A stretch of 64,000 bases of DNA from Eretmocerus hayati. Taxonomy: Eukaryota > Arthropoda > Insecta > Hymenoptera > Aphelinidae. Both the position numbers and the translations under genes were made by a program. The stretch is taken from the NCBI GenBank assembly GCA_029851415.1, contig CM056742.1, positions 81,396,748 to 81,460,747 on the forward strand, given 5' to 3'. This document shows, one piece after another, positions 22,076 through 35,584 of this stretch (position 1 is its first letter; each line of letters begins with the position of its first letter). The notes below the pieces were generated by a model. That model had not been told where the DNA came from. It made no database searches and saw only the letters and a list, made by a program, of their open reading frames with translations.

Positions 22076-23600
22076 AAATTCGGGAAATTTTTTAGAACAG
22101 GCCAGGAGGCTCTGTCCCAAAATTTCTCGATTCGATCGCTTTCTCGTGACAAGAGAAGGTGCCTGAATTTTTTGCAGCCCCCCCGGTGAATGCCGACACC
22201 CCCAAATCGGGGGTTGAAATTCGGAATTTTTTTTAGAACAGGCCAGGCGGCTCTGTTCCAAAATTTCTTGGTTGGGATCGCTTTCTTATGACAAAAGAAG
22301 GTGCTTGAATTTTTTGCAGTCCCCCCGGTGAGTGCCGACACCCCCAAATCGGGGGTTGAAATTCGGGAAATTTTTTAGAACAGGCCAGGAGGCTCTGTCC
22401 CAAAATTTCTCGATTGGGATCGCTTTCTCGTGACAAGAGAAGGTGCCTGAATTTTTTGCAGCCCCCCCGGTGAATGCCGACACCCCCAAATCGGGGGTGG
22501 GAATTCGGGAATTTATGTAGAACAGGCCAGGAGGTTCTGATCCAAAATTTCTCGATTGGGATCGCTCTCTCGTGACAAAAGAAGGTGCCTGAATATTTGC
22601 AGCCCCCCCCCTTGTGAATGCCGACACCCCCAAATCGGGGGTTGAAATTCGGGAATTATTGTAGAACAGGCCAGGAGGTTCTGATCCAAAATTTCTCGAT
22701 TGGGATCGCTTTCTTGTGACAAGAGAAGGTGCCTGAATTTTTTGCAGCCCCCCCGGTGGATGCGACACCCCCAAATCGGGGGTTGAAATTCGGGAAATTT
22801 TTTAGAACAGGCCAGGAGGCTCTGTCCCAAAATTTCTCGATTCGATCGCTTTCTCGTGACAAGAGAAGGTGCCTGAATTTTTTGCAGCCCCCCCGGTGAA
22901 TGCCGACACCCCCAAATCGGGGGTTGAAATTCGGAATTTTTTTTAGAACAGGCCAGGCGGCTCTGTTCCAAAATTTCTTGGTTGGGATCGCTTTCTTATG
23001 ACAAAAGAAGGTGCTTGAATTTTTTGCAGTCCCCCCGGTGAGTGCCGACACCCCCAAATCGGGGGTTGAAATTCGGGAAATTTTTTAGAACAGGCCAGGA
23101 GGCTCTGTCCCAAAATTTCTCGATTGGGATCGCTTTCTCGTGACAAGAGAAGGTGCCTGAATTTTTTGCAGCCCCCCCGGTGAATGCCGACACCCCCAAA
23201 TCGGGGGTGGGAATTCGGGAATTTATGTAGAACAGGCCAGGAGGTTCTGATCCAAAATTTCTCGATTGGGATCGCTCTCTCGTGACAAAAGAAGGTGCCT
23301 GAATATTTGCAGCCCCCCCCCTTGTGAATGCCGACACCCCCAAATCGGGGGTTGAAATTCGGGAATTATTGTAGAACAGGCCAGGAGGTTCTGATCCAAA
23401 ATTTCTCGATTGGGATCGCTTTCTTGTGACAAGAGAAGGTGCCTGAATTTTTTGCAGCCCCCCCGGTGGATGCGACACCCCCAAATCGGGGGTTGAAATT
23501 CGGGAAATTTTTTAGAACAGGCCAGGAGGCTCTGTCCCAAAATTTCTCGATTCGATCGCTTTCTCGTGACAAGAGAAGGTGCCTGAATTTTTTGCAGCCC
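21991..23600 (+). repeat. 710-bp higher-order repeat, about 2.3 copies
   Basis: The unit is five monomers long. The diagnostic shortened motif CTCGATTCGATCGCT occurs at about 22126, 22836 and 23546, exactly 710 bp apart. Copies 1 and 2 look identical by eye. The third copy stops near 23600, where the sequence passes into a GAATGCGACACCCCCAAATG monomer. Confidence 0.9.
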
Positions 23601-26600
23601 CCCCCCCGGTGAATGCGACACCCCCAAATGGGGGGTTGAAATTCGGGAATTTTTGTAGAACAGGCTAGGAGGCTCTGTCCCAAAATTTCTCGATTGGGAT
23701 CGCTTTCTCGTGACAAGAGAAGGTGCCTGAATTTTTTGCAGCCCCCCCGGAAAATGCCGGCACCCCCAAATCGGGGGTGGAAATTCGGGAATTTTTGTAG
23801 AACAGGCCAGGAGGTTCTGATCGAAAATTTCTCGATTGGGATCGCTCTCTTGTGACAAAAGAAGGTGCCTGAATATTTGCAGCCCCCCCCCCCCCCGGTG
23901 ACTGCCGACACCCCCAAATCGGGGGGTGAAATTCGGGAATTTTTTCAGAACAGGCCAGGAGGCTCTGTTCCAAAGTTTCTCGATTGGGATCGCTTTCTTG
24001 TGACGAGAGAAGGTGCCTGAATTTTTTTGCAGCCCCCCCCGGTGGATGCGACACCCCCAAATCGGGGGTTGAAATTCGGTAATTTTTTTAGAACAGGCCA
24101 GGCGGCTTTGTTCCAGAATTTCTTGGTTGGGATCGCTTTCTCATGACAAAAGAAGGTGCTTGAATTTTTTGCAGCCCCCCCGGTGAATGCCGACACCCCC
24201 AATTCGGGAGTTGAAATTCGGGAATTTTTTTAGAACAGGCCAGGAGGCTCTATCCCAAAATTTCTCCATTGGGATCGCTTTCTTGTGACAAGAGAAGGTG
24301 CCTGAATTTTTTGCAGCCCCCCCGGTGGATGCGACACCCCCAAATCGGGGGTTGAAATTCGGGAATTTTTTTATAACAGGCCAGGAGGTTCTGATCCAAA
24401 ATTTCTCGATTGGGATCGCTCTCTCGTGACAAAAGAAGGTGCCTGAATATTTGCAGCCCCCCCCCCCGTGAATGCCGACACCCCCAAATCGGGGGTTGAA
24501 ATTCGGGATTTTTTTTAGAACAGGCCAGGCGGCTCTGTTCCAAAATTTCTTGGTTGTGATCGCTTTCTTATGACAAAAGAAGGTGCTTGAATTTTTTGCA
24601 GTCCCCCCGGTGAGTGCCGACACCCCCAAATCGGGGGTTGAAATTCGGGAAATTTTTTAGAACAGGCCAGGAGGCTCTGTCCCAAAATTTCTCGATTGGG
24701 ATCGCTTTCTCGTGACAAGAGAAGGTGCCTCAATTTTTTGCAGCCCCCCCCCCCCGGTGAATGCCGACACCCCCAAATAAGGGGTTGAAATTCGGGAGAT
24801 TTTTTAGAGCAGGCCAGGAGGCTCTGTTCCAAGATTTCTCGATTGGGATCGTTTTCTTGTGACGAGAGAAGGTGCCTGAATATTTGCAGCCCCCCCCCCC
24901 CCCGGTGAATGCCGACACCCCCAAATCGGGGGTTGAAATTCGGGAATTATTGTAGAACAGGCCAGGAGGTTCTGATCCAAAATTTCTCGATTGGGATCGC
25001 TCTCTTGTGACAAGAGAAGGTGCCTGAATTTTTTGCAGCCCCCCCGGTGGATGCGACACCCCCAAATCGGGGGTTGAAATTCGGGAAATTTTTTAGAACA
25101 GGCCAGGAGGCTCTGTCCCAAAATTTCTCGATTGGGATCGCTTTCTCGTGACAAAAGAAGGTGCCTGAATTATTGGCAGCCCCCCCGGTGAGTTCCGACA
25201 CCCCCAAATCGGGGGTTGAAAATCGGGATTATTTTGAGAACAGGCAAGGAGGCTCTGTTCCAAAATTTCTCAATTGGGATCGCTTTCTTGTGACGAGAGA
25301 AGGTGCATGAATTCCTTGCAGCCCCCCCCCCCCGGTGGATGCCGACACCCCCAAATCGGGGGTTGAAAATCGGGATTATTTTTAGAACAGGCAAGGAGGC
25401 TCTGTTCCAAAATTTCTCAATTGGGATCGCTTTCTTGTGACGAGAGAAGGTGCATGAATTCCTTGCAGCCCCCCCCCCCCCGGTGGATGCCGACACCCCC
25501 AAATCGAGGGTTGAAATTCGGGAATTTTTTCAGAACAGGCCAGGAGGCTCTGTTCCGAAATTTCTCGGTTGGAATCGCTTCGTTGTGACAAAAGAAGGTG
25601 CCTGAATTATTGGCAGCCCCCCCGGTGAGTTCCGACACCCACAATTCGGGTGTTGAATTCCGGGAATTTTTCTTGGAATCGGCCAGGAGAATCTGTTCCA
25701 AAATTTCTCGATTGGGATCGCTCCCTCATGACAAGAGGAGGTGCCTGAATTTTTGCAGCCCCCCCCCCCCCCAGTGAATGCCGACACCCCCAAATCGGGG
25801 GTTGAAATCCGGAAACTTTTTCTGGAATCGGCCAGGAGAATCTGTTCCAAAATTTCTCGATTGGGATCGCTCTCTTGTGACAAAAGAAGGTGGTGGAATT
25901 TTTGGAGCCCCCCCCCCCCCCCGGTGAATGCCGACACCCCCAAATCGGGGGTTGAAATTCGGGAATTTTTCTAGAACAGGCCAGGAGGCTCTGTTCCAAA
26001 ATTCCTCGATTGGGATCTCTTTTTTGTGACGAAAGGAGTAGCCTGAATTTTTTCAGCCCCCCCCCCCCCCCGGTGAATGCCGACACCCCCAAATCGGGGG
26101 TTGAAATCCGGAAACTTTTTCTGGAATCGGCCAGGAGAATCTGTTCCAAAATTTCTCGATTGGGATCGCTCTCTTGTGACAAAAGAAGGTGGTGGAATTT
26201 TTGGAGCCCCCCCCCCCCCCCCCCCGGTGAATGCCGACACCCCCAAATCGGGAGTTGACATTCGGGAATTCTTTTAGAACAGGCCACGAGGCTCTGTTCC
26301 AAAATTTCTCGATTGGGATCGCTTTCCTGTGACGGGAGAAGGTGCCTGAATTTTTGCAGCCCCCCGGTGAATGCCGACACCCCCAAATCGGGGGTTTAAA
26401 TCAGGAAATTTTTCCTGGAATCGGCCAGGAGAATCTTTTCCAAAATTTCTCGATTGAGAACGCTCTCTCGTGACAAAAGAAGGTGCCTGAAATTTCGCAG
26501 CCCCCGCGGTGGATGGCGACAACCCCAAATCGGGGGTTGAAATTCGGGAATTTTTTTGGAACGTGCCACGAGGCTCTGTTCCAAAATTCCTCGATTGGGA

Positions 26601-26829
26601 TCGCTTCCTTGTGACGGGAGAAGGTGCCTGAGATTTGCATCCCCCCCGGTGAATGCCGACACCCCCAATCGGGGGTTGTCATTCGGGAATTTTTTTAGAA
26701 CAGGCTAGGAGGCTATGATCCCAAAATTACTCGATTGGGATCGATTTCCTGTGACGGGAATAGGTGCCTGAATTTTTGCAGCCCTCCCGGTCGATGCCGA
26801 CACCCCCAAATCGGGGGTTGAAATTCGGG

Positions 26830-29800
26830 AATTCTTTCAGAACAGGCCAGGAGGCTCTGTTCCGAAATTTCTCGGTTGGAATCGCTTTCTTGAGACAAAA
26901 GAAGGTGCCTGCATTATTGGCAGCCCCCCCGGTGAGTTCCGACACCCACGAATCGGGTGTTGAATTCCGGGATATTTTTTCAGAACAGGCATGGAGTTTC
27001 TGTTCCAAAATTTCTCGATTGGGATCGCTCTCTTGTGACAAAAGAAGGTGGCGGAATTTTTGGAGCCCAGCCCCCCCCCCACCCCCCGGTGAATGCCGAC
27101 ACCCCCAAATCGGGGGTTGAAACTCGGGAATTTCTTTAGAACAGGCCAGGAGACTCTGTTCCAAAATTCCTCGATTGGGATCGCTTTCTCGTGACGAGAG
27201 AAGTTGCCTGAATTTCGTGCAGCCCCCGGTGAATGTCGACACCCCCAAATCGGGGGTTGAAATTCGGGAATTCTTTCAGAACAGGCCAGGAGGCTCTGTT
27301 CCGAAATTTCTCGGTTGGAATCGCTTTCTTGTGACAAAAGAAGGTGCCTGCATTATTGGCAGCCCCCCCGGTGAGTTCCGACACCCACAAATCGGGTGTT
27401 GAATTCCGGGATATTTTTTCAGAACAGGCATGGAGTTTCTGTTCCAAAATTTCTCGATTGGGATCGCTCTCTTGTGACAAAAGGAGGTGGCGGAATTTTT
27501 GGAGCCCCTGCGGTGGATGGCGACAACCCCAAAACGGGGGTTGAAATTCGGGAATTTTTTTGGAACAGGCATGGAGTTTCTGTTCCAAAATTTCTCGATT
27601 GGGATCGCTCTCTTGTGACAAAAGAAGGTGGCGGAATTTTTGGAGCCCCCCCGGTGAATGCCGACACCCCCAAATCGGGGGTTGAAATTCGGGAATTTTT
27701 TGAGAACAGGCCAGGAGGCTCTGTTCCAAAATTTCTCGATTGGGATCGCTCTCTTGTGGCGGAAGGAGATGCCTGGATTTCTCGCAGCCCCCCGGTGAAT
27801 GCCGATAACCCCCCAAATCGGGAGTTGACATTCGGGAATTCTTTTAGAACAGGCCACGAGGCTCTGTTCCAAAATTTCTCGATTGGGATCGCTTTCCTGT
27901 GACGGGAGAAGGTGCCTGAATTTTTGCAGCCCCCCGGTGAATGCCGACAACCCCAAATCGGGGGTTGAAATTCGGGAATTTTTTCGGAACAGGCCACGAG
28001 GCTCTGTTCCAAAATTCCTCGATTGGGATCGCTTCCTTGTGACGGAAGAAGGTGCCTGAGTTTTTGCATCCCCCCCGGTGAATGCCGACACCCCCAATCG
28101 GGGGTTGTCATTCGGAAATTTTTTTAGAACAGGCTAGGAGGCTATGATCCCAAAATTACTCGATTGGGATCGCTTTCCTGTGACGGGAATAGGTGCCTGA
28201 ATTTTTGCAGCCCCCCCGGTCGATGCCGACACCCCCAAATCGGGGGTTGAAATTCGGGAATCTTTTCAGAACAGGCCAGGAGGCTCTGTTCCGAAATTTC
28301 TCGGTTGGAATCGCTTTCTTGAGACAAAAGGAGTGCCTGCATTATTGGCAGCCCCCCCCGGTGAGTTCCGACACCCACAAATCGGGTGTTGAATTCCGGG
28401 ATATTTTTTCAGAACAGGCATGGAGTTTCTGTTCCAAAATTTCTCGATTGGGATCGCTCTCTTGTGACAAAAGAAGGTGGCGGAATTTTTGGAGCCCCCC
28501 CCCCCCCCCGGTGAATGCCGACACCCCCAAATCGGGGGTTGAAACTCGGGAATTTTTCTAGAACAGGCCAGGAGGCTCTGTTCCAAAATTCCTCGATTGG
28601 GATCTCTTTTCTGTGACGAAGGAGTAGCCTGAATTTTTTCAGCCCCCCCCCCCCCCGGTGAATGCCGACACCCCCAAATCGGGGGTTGAAATCCGGAAAC
28701 TTTTTCTGGAATCGGCCAGGAGAATCTGTTCCAAAATTTCTCCATTGGGATCGCTCTCTTGTGACAAAAGAAGGTGGTGGAATTTTTGTACCCCCCCCCG
28801 CCCCGGTTAATTCCGACACCCCCAATCGGGGGTTGACATACGGGAATTTTTTTAGAACAGGCCAGGAGGCTCTGTTCCAAAATTCCTCCATTGGGATCGC
28901 TTTCTCGTGACGAGACAAGTTGCCTGGATTTCGTGCAGCCCCCCGGTGAATGTCGACACCCCCAAATCGGGGGTTGAAATTCGGGAATTTTTTCAGAATA
29001 GGCCAGGAGGCTCTGTTCCAAAATTCCTCGATTGGGATCGCTTTCTTGTGACGAGAGAAGGTGCCTGAATCCCGGGCAGCCCCCCGGTGAATGCCGACAA
29101 CCCCCCAAATCAGGGGTTGAAATTCGGGAATTTTTCTAGAACAGGCCAGGAGGCTCTTTCCAAAAATTCCTCGATTGGGATCGCTTTCTTGTGACGAAAG
29201 AAGGTGCCTGAATTTTTGCAGCCCCCACGGTTAATGCCGACAACTCCAAATCGGTGGTTGAAATTCGGGAATTTTTCTAGAACAGGCCAGGAGGCTCTTT
29301 CCAAAAATTCCTCGATTGGGATCGCTTTCTTGTGACAAAAGAAGGTGCCTGAATTCTTGCAGCCCCCCCCCCCCCCGGTGAATGCCGACACCCCCAAATC
29401 GGGGTTTGACATTCGGGAATTTTTTCAGAATAGGCCAGGAGGCTCTGTTCCAAAATTCCTCGATTGGGATCGCTTTCTTGTGACGAGAGAAGGTGCCTGA
29501 ATCCCGGGCAGCCCCCCGGTGAATGCCGACAACCCCCCAAATCAGGGGTTGAAATTCGGGAATTTTTCTAGAACAGGCCAGGAGGCTCTTTCCTTAAATT
29601 CCTCGATTGGGATCGCTTTCTTGTGACGAAAGAAGGTGCCTGAATTTTTGCAGCCCCCACGGTTAATGCCGACAACCCCAAATCGGGGGTTGAAATTCGG
29701 GAATTTCTCTAGAACAGGCCAGGAGGCTCTGTTCCAAAATTCCTCGATTGGGATCTCTTTTTTGTGACGAAAGGAGTAGCCTGAATTTTTTCAGCCCCCC

Positions 29801-32800
29801 CCGCCGGTGAATGCCGACACCCCCAAATCGGGGGTTGAAATCCGGAAATTTTTTCTGGAATCGGCCAGGAGAATCTTTTCCAAAATTTCTCGATTGGGAA
29901 CGCTCTCTCGTGACAAAAGAAGGTGCCTGAATTTTCGCAGCCCCTGCGGTGGATGGCGACAACCCCAAATCGGGGGTTGAAATTCGGGAATTTTTTTGGA
30001 ACAGGCATGGAGTTTCTGTTCCAAAATTTCTCGATTGGGATCGCTCTCTTGTGACAAAAGAAGGTGGCGGAATTTTTGGAGCCCCCCCCCCCGGTGAATA
30101 ACGACACCCCCAAATCGGGCGTTGAAATTCGGGAATTTTTTTAGAACAGGCCAGGAGGCTCTCTTCCAAAATTTCTCGATTGGGATCGCTCTCTTGTGGC
30201 GAAAGGAGATGCCTGGATTTCTCGCAGCCCCCCGGTGAATGCCGATAACCCCCCAAATCGGGGGTTGAAATTCGGAAATTTTTCTAGAACAGGCCAGGAG
30301 GCTCTTTCCAAAAATTCCTCGATTGGGATCGCTACCTTGTGACGAAAGAAGTAGCCTGAATTTTTTCAGCCCCCCCCCCCCCGTCGAATGCCGACACCCC
30401 CAAATCGGGAGTTGACATTCGGGAATTCTTTTAGAACAGGCCACGAGGCTCTGTTCCAAAATTTCTCGATTGGGATCGCTTTCCTGTGACGGGAGAAGGT
30501 GCCTGAATTTTTGCAGCCCCCCGGTGAATGCCGACACCCCCAAATCGGGGGTTTAAATCCGGAAATTTTTCCTGGAATCGGCCAGGAGAATCGTTTCCAA
30601 AATTTCTCGATTGGGAACGCTCTCTCGTGACAAAAGAAGGTGCCTGAATTTTCGCAGCCCCCGCGGTGGATGGCGACAACCCCAAATCGGGGGTTGAAAT
30701 TCGGGAATTTTTTTGGAACGTGCCACGAGGCTCTGTTCCAAAATTCCTCGATTGGGATCGCTTCCTTGTGACGGGAGAAGGTGCCTGAGTTTTTGCATCC
30801 CCCCCGGTGAATGCCGACACCCCCAATCGGGGGTTGTCATTCGGGAATTTTTTTAGAACAGGCCACGAGGCTCTGTTCCAAAAGTTCTCGATTGGGATCG
30901 CTTCCTTGTGACGGAAGAAGGCGCCTGAGTTTTTGCATCCCCCCCGGTGAATGCCGACACCCCCAATCGGGGGTTGACATACGGGAATTTTTTTAGAACA
31001 GGCCAGGATCCTCTGTTCCAAAATTCCTCGATTGGGATCGCTTTCTCGTGACGAGACAAGTTGCCTGGATTTCGTGCAGCCCCCCGGTGAATGTCGACAC
31101 CCCCAAATCGAGGGTTGAAATTCGGGAATTTTTTCAGAACAGGCCAGGAGGCTCTGTTCCGAAATTTCTCGGTTGGAATCGCTTTCTTGAGACAAAAGGA
31201 GGTGCCTGCATTATTGGCAGCCCCCCGGTGAGTTCCGACACCCACGAATCGGGTGTTGAATTCCGGGATATTTTTTCAGAACAGGCATGGAGTTTCTGTT
31301 CCAAAATTTCTCGATTGGGATCGCTCTCTTGTGACAAAAGAAGGTGGCGGAATTTTTGGAGCCCAGCCCCCCCCCCCCCCCACCCCCCGGTGAATGCCGA
31401 CACCCCCAAATCGGGGGTTGAAACTCGGGAATTTTTTTAGAACAGGCCAGGAGACTCTGTTCCAAAATTCCTCGATTGGGATCGCTTTCACGTGACGAGA
31501 GAAGTTGCCTGAATTTCGTGCAGCCCCCGGTGAATGTCGACACCCCCGAATCGGGGGTTGAAATTCGGGAATTCTTTCAGAACAGGCCAGGAGGCTCTGT
31601 TCCGAAATTTCTCGGTTGGAATCGCTTTCTTGTGACAAAAGAAGGTGCCTGCATTATTGGCAGCCCCCCCCGGTGAGTTCCGACACCCACAAATCGGGTG
31701 TTGAATTCCGGGATATTTTTTCAGAACAGGCATGGAGTTTCTGTTCCAAAATTTCTCGATTGGGATCGCTCTCTTGTGACAAAAGGAGGTGGCGGAATTT
31801 TTGGAGCCCCTGCGGTGGATGGCGACAACCCCAAAACGGGGGTTGAAATTCGGGAATTTTTTTGGAACAGGCATGGAGTTTCTGTTCCAAAATTTCTCGA
31901 TTGGGATCGCTCTCTTTTGACAAAAGGAGGTGGCGGAATTTTTGGAGCCCCCCCGGTGAATGCCGACACCCCCAAATCGGGGGTTGGAATTCGGGAATTT
32001 TTTGAGAACAGGCCAGGAGGCTCTGTTCCAAAATTTCTCGATTGGGATCGCTCTCTTGTGGCGGAGGGAGATGCCTGGATTTCTCGCAGCCCCCCGGTGA
32101 ATGCCGATAACCCCCCAAATCGGGAGTTGACATTCGGGAATTCTTTTCGAACAGGCCACGAGGCTCTGTTCCAAAATTTCTCGATTGGGATCGCTCTCCT
32201 GTGACGGGAGAAGGTGCCTGAATTTTTGCAGCCCCCCGGTGAATGCCGACAACCCCAAATCGGGGGTTGAAATTCGGGGATTCTTTTGGAACAGGCCACG
32301 AGGCTCTGTTCCAAAATTCCTCGATTGGGATCGCTTCCTTGTGACGGAAGAAGGTGCCTGAGTTTTTGCATCCCCCCCGGTGAATGCCGACACCCCCAAT
32401 CGGGGGTTGTCATTCGGAAATTTTTTTAGAACAGGCTAGGAGGCTATGATCCCAAAATTACTCGATTGGGATCGCTTTCCTGTGACGGGAATAGGTGCCT
32501 GAATTTCTGCAGCCCCCCCGGTCGATGCCGACACCCCCAAATCGGGGGTTGAAATTCGGGAATCTTTTCAGAACAGGCCAGGAGGCTCTGTTCCGAAATT
32601 TCTCGGTTGGAATCGCTTTCTTGAGACAAAAGGAGTGCCTGCATTATTGGCAGCCCCCCCGGTGAGTTCCGACAACCACAAATCGGGTGTTGAATTCCGG
32701 GATATTTTTTCAGAACAGGCATGGAGTTTCTGTTCCAAAATTTCTCGATTGGGATCGCTCTCTTGTGACAAAAGAAGGTGGCGGAATTTTTGGAGCCCCC

Positions 32801-34900
32801 CCCCCCCGGTGAATGCCGACACCCCCAAATTGGGGGTTGAAACTCGGGAATTTTTTTAGAACAGGCCAGGAGACTCTGTTCCGAAATTCCTCGATTGGGA
32901 TCGCTTTCTTGTGACGAGAGAAGGTGCCTGAAATCCGTGCAGCTCCCCGGTGAATGCCGACAACCCCCAAATCGGGGGTTGAAATTCGGAAATTTTTCTA
33001 GATTAGGCCAGGAGGCTCTAATGCAAAATTTCTCGATTGGGATCGCTTTCTTGTGACGAAAGAAGGCGCCTGAATTCTTGTATTCCCCTTGGTGAATGCC
33101 GACACCCTCAAATCGGGGGTTGAATTCCGGGATATTTTTTCAGAACAGGCATGGAGTTTCTGTTCCAAAATTTCTCGATTGGGATCGCTCTCTTGTGACA
33201 AAAGAAGGTGGCGGAATTTTTGGAGCCCCCCCCCCCCCGGTGAATGCCGACACCCCCAAATCTGGGGTTGAAACTCGGGAATTTTTCTAGAACAGGCCAG
33301 GAGGCTCTGTTCCAAAATTCCTCGATTGGGATCTCTTTTTTGTGACGAAGGAGTAGCCTGAATTTTTTCAGCCCCCCCCCCCGGTGAATGCCGACACCCC
33401 CAAATCGGGGGTTGAAATCCGGAAACTTTTTCTGGAATCGGCCAGGAGAATCTGTTCCAAAATTTCTCGATTGGGATCGCTCTCTTGTGACAAAAGAAGG
33501 TGGTGGAATTTTTGTACCCCCCCCCCCCGCCCCGGTTAATTCCGACACCCCCAATCGGGGGTTGACATACGGGAATTTTTTTAGAACAGGCCAGGAGGCT
33601 CTGTTCCAAAATTCCTCCATTGGGATCGCTTTCTCGTGACGAGACAAGTTGCCTGGATTTCGTGCAGCCCCCCGGTGAATGTCGACACCCCCAAATCGGG
33701 GGTTGAAATTCGGGAATTTTTTCAGAATAGGCCAGGAGGCTCTGTTCCAAAATTCCTCGATTGGGATCGCTTTCTTGTGACGAGAGAAGGTGCCTGAATC
33801 CCGGGCAGCCCCCCGGTGAATGCCGACAACCCCCCAAATCAGGGGTTGAAATTCGGGAATTTTTCTAGAACAGGCCAGGAGGCTCTTTCCAAAAATTCCT
33901 CGATTGGGATCGCTTTCTTGTGACGAAAGAAGGTGCCTGAATTTTTGCAGCCCCCACGGTTAATGCCGACAACCCCAAATCGGTGGTTGAAATTCGGGAA
34001 TTTTTCTAGAACAGGCCAGGAGGCTCTTTCCAAGAATTCCTCGATTGGGATCGCTTTCTTGTGACAAAAGAAGGTGCCTGAATTCTTGCAGCCCCCCCCC
34101 CCCCCCGGTGAATGCCGACACCCCCAAATCGGGGTTTGACATTCGGGAATTTTTTCAGAATAGGCCAGGAGGCTCTGTTCCAAAATTCCTCGATTGGGAT
34201 CGCTTTCTTGTGACGAGAGAAGGTGCCTGAATCCCGGGCAGCCCCCCGGTGAATGCCGACAACCCCCCAAATCAGGGGTTGAAATTCGGGAATTTTTCTA
34301 GAACAGGCCAGGAGGCTCTTTCCAAAAATTCCTCGATTGGGATCGCTTTCTTGTGACGAAAGAAGGTGCCTGAATTTTTGCAGCCCCCACGGTTAATGCC
34401 GACAACCCCAAATCGGGGGTTGAAATTCGGGAATTTTTCTAGAACAGGCCAGGAGGCTCTGTTCCAAAATTCCTCGATTGGGATCTCTTTTTTGTGACGA
34501 AAGGAGTAGCCTGAATTTTTTCAGCCCCCCCCCGCCGGTGAATGCCGACACCCCAAATCGGGGGTTGAAATCCGGAAATTTTTTCTGGAATCGGCCAGGA
34601 GAATCTTTTCCAAAATTTCTCGATTGGGAACGCTCTCTCGTGACAAAAGAAGGTGCCTGAATTTTCGCAGCCCCTGCGGTGGATGGCGACAACCCCAAAT
34701 CGGGGGTTGAAATTCGGGAATTTTTTTGGAACAGGCATGGAGTTTCTGTTCCAAAATTTCTCGATTGGGATCGCTCTCTTGTGACAAAAGAAGGTGGCGG
34801 AATTTTTGGAGCCCCCCCCCCCCCCGGTGAATAACGACACCCCCAAATCGGGCGTTGAAATTCGGGAATTTTTTTAGAACAGGCCAGGAGGCTCTCTTCC
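26830..34900 (+). repeat. ~4.3-4.7-kb higher-order duplication
   Basis: 26830-28570 matches 31140-32870 at an offset of about 4.30 kb, and 28660-30170 matches 33390-34900 at about 4.73 kb. The order of monomer variants is the same. The change of offset means about three monomers were gained or lost between the two halves. Parts of the same series occur a third time at 36200-39450. Confidence 0.75.
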
Positions 34901-35584
34901 AAAATTTCTCGGTTGGAATCGCTTTGTTGTGACAAAAGAAGGTGCCTGAATTATTGGCAGCCCCCCCGGTGAGTTCCGACACCCACAATTCGGGTGTTGA
35001 ATTCCGGGAATTTTTCTTGGAATCGGCCAGGAGAATCTGTTCCAAAATTTCTCGATTGGGATCGCTCTCTCATGACAAAAGGAGGTGCCTGAATTTTTGC
35101 AGCCCCCCCCCCCCCCCGGTGAATGCCGACACCCCCAAATCGGGGGTTGAAATCCGGAAACTTTTTCTGGAATCGGCCAGGAGAATCTGTTCCAAAATTT
35201 CTCGATTGGGATCGCTCTCTTGTGACAAAAGAAGGTGGTGGAATTTTTGGAGCCCCCCCCCCCGGTGAATGCCGACACCCCCAAATCGGGGGTTGAAATT
35301 CGGGAATTTTTCTAGAACAGGCCAGGAGGCTCTGTTCCAAAATTCCTCGATTGGGATCTCTTTTCTGTGACGAAAGGAGTAGCCTGAATTTTTTCAGCCC
35401 CCCCCCCCCCCCCGGTGAATGCCGACACCCCCAAATCGGGGGTTGAAATCCGGAAACTTTTTCTGGAATCGGCCAGGAGAATCTGTTCCAAAATTTCTCG
35501 ATTGGGATCGCTCTCTTGTGACAAAAGAAGGTGGTGGAATTTTTGGAGCCCCCCCCCCCCCGGTGAATGCCGACACCCCCAAAT

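Larger units (their letters stand above)
16065..25160 (+). repeat. Satellite block B (homogenised subfamilies)
   Basis: Alternation of a few clear monomer types: GAGGTTCTGATCC...GCTCTCTTGTGACAAAAG, GCGGCTCTGTTCC...CTTGGTTGGG, and GGTGGATGCGACACCCCC with a one-base loss. They occur in a repeating order and give higher-order repeats. The block is flanked on both sides by the same rare monomer type (near 15.3 and 25.3 kb), suggesting that it expanded inside an older array. Confidence 0.75.
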
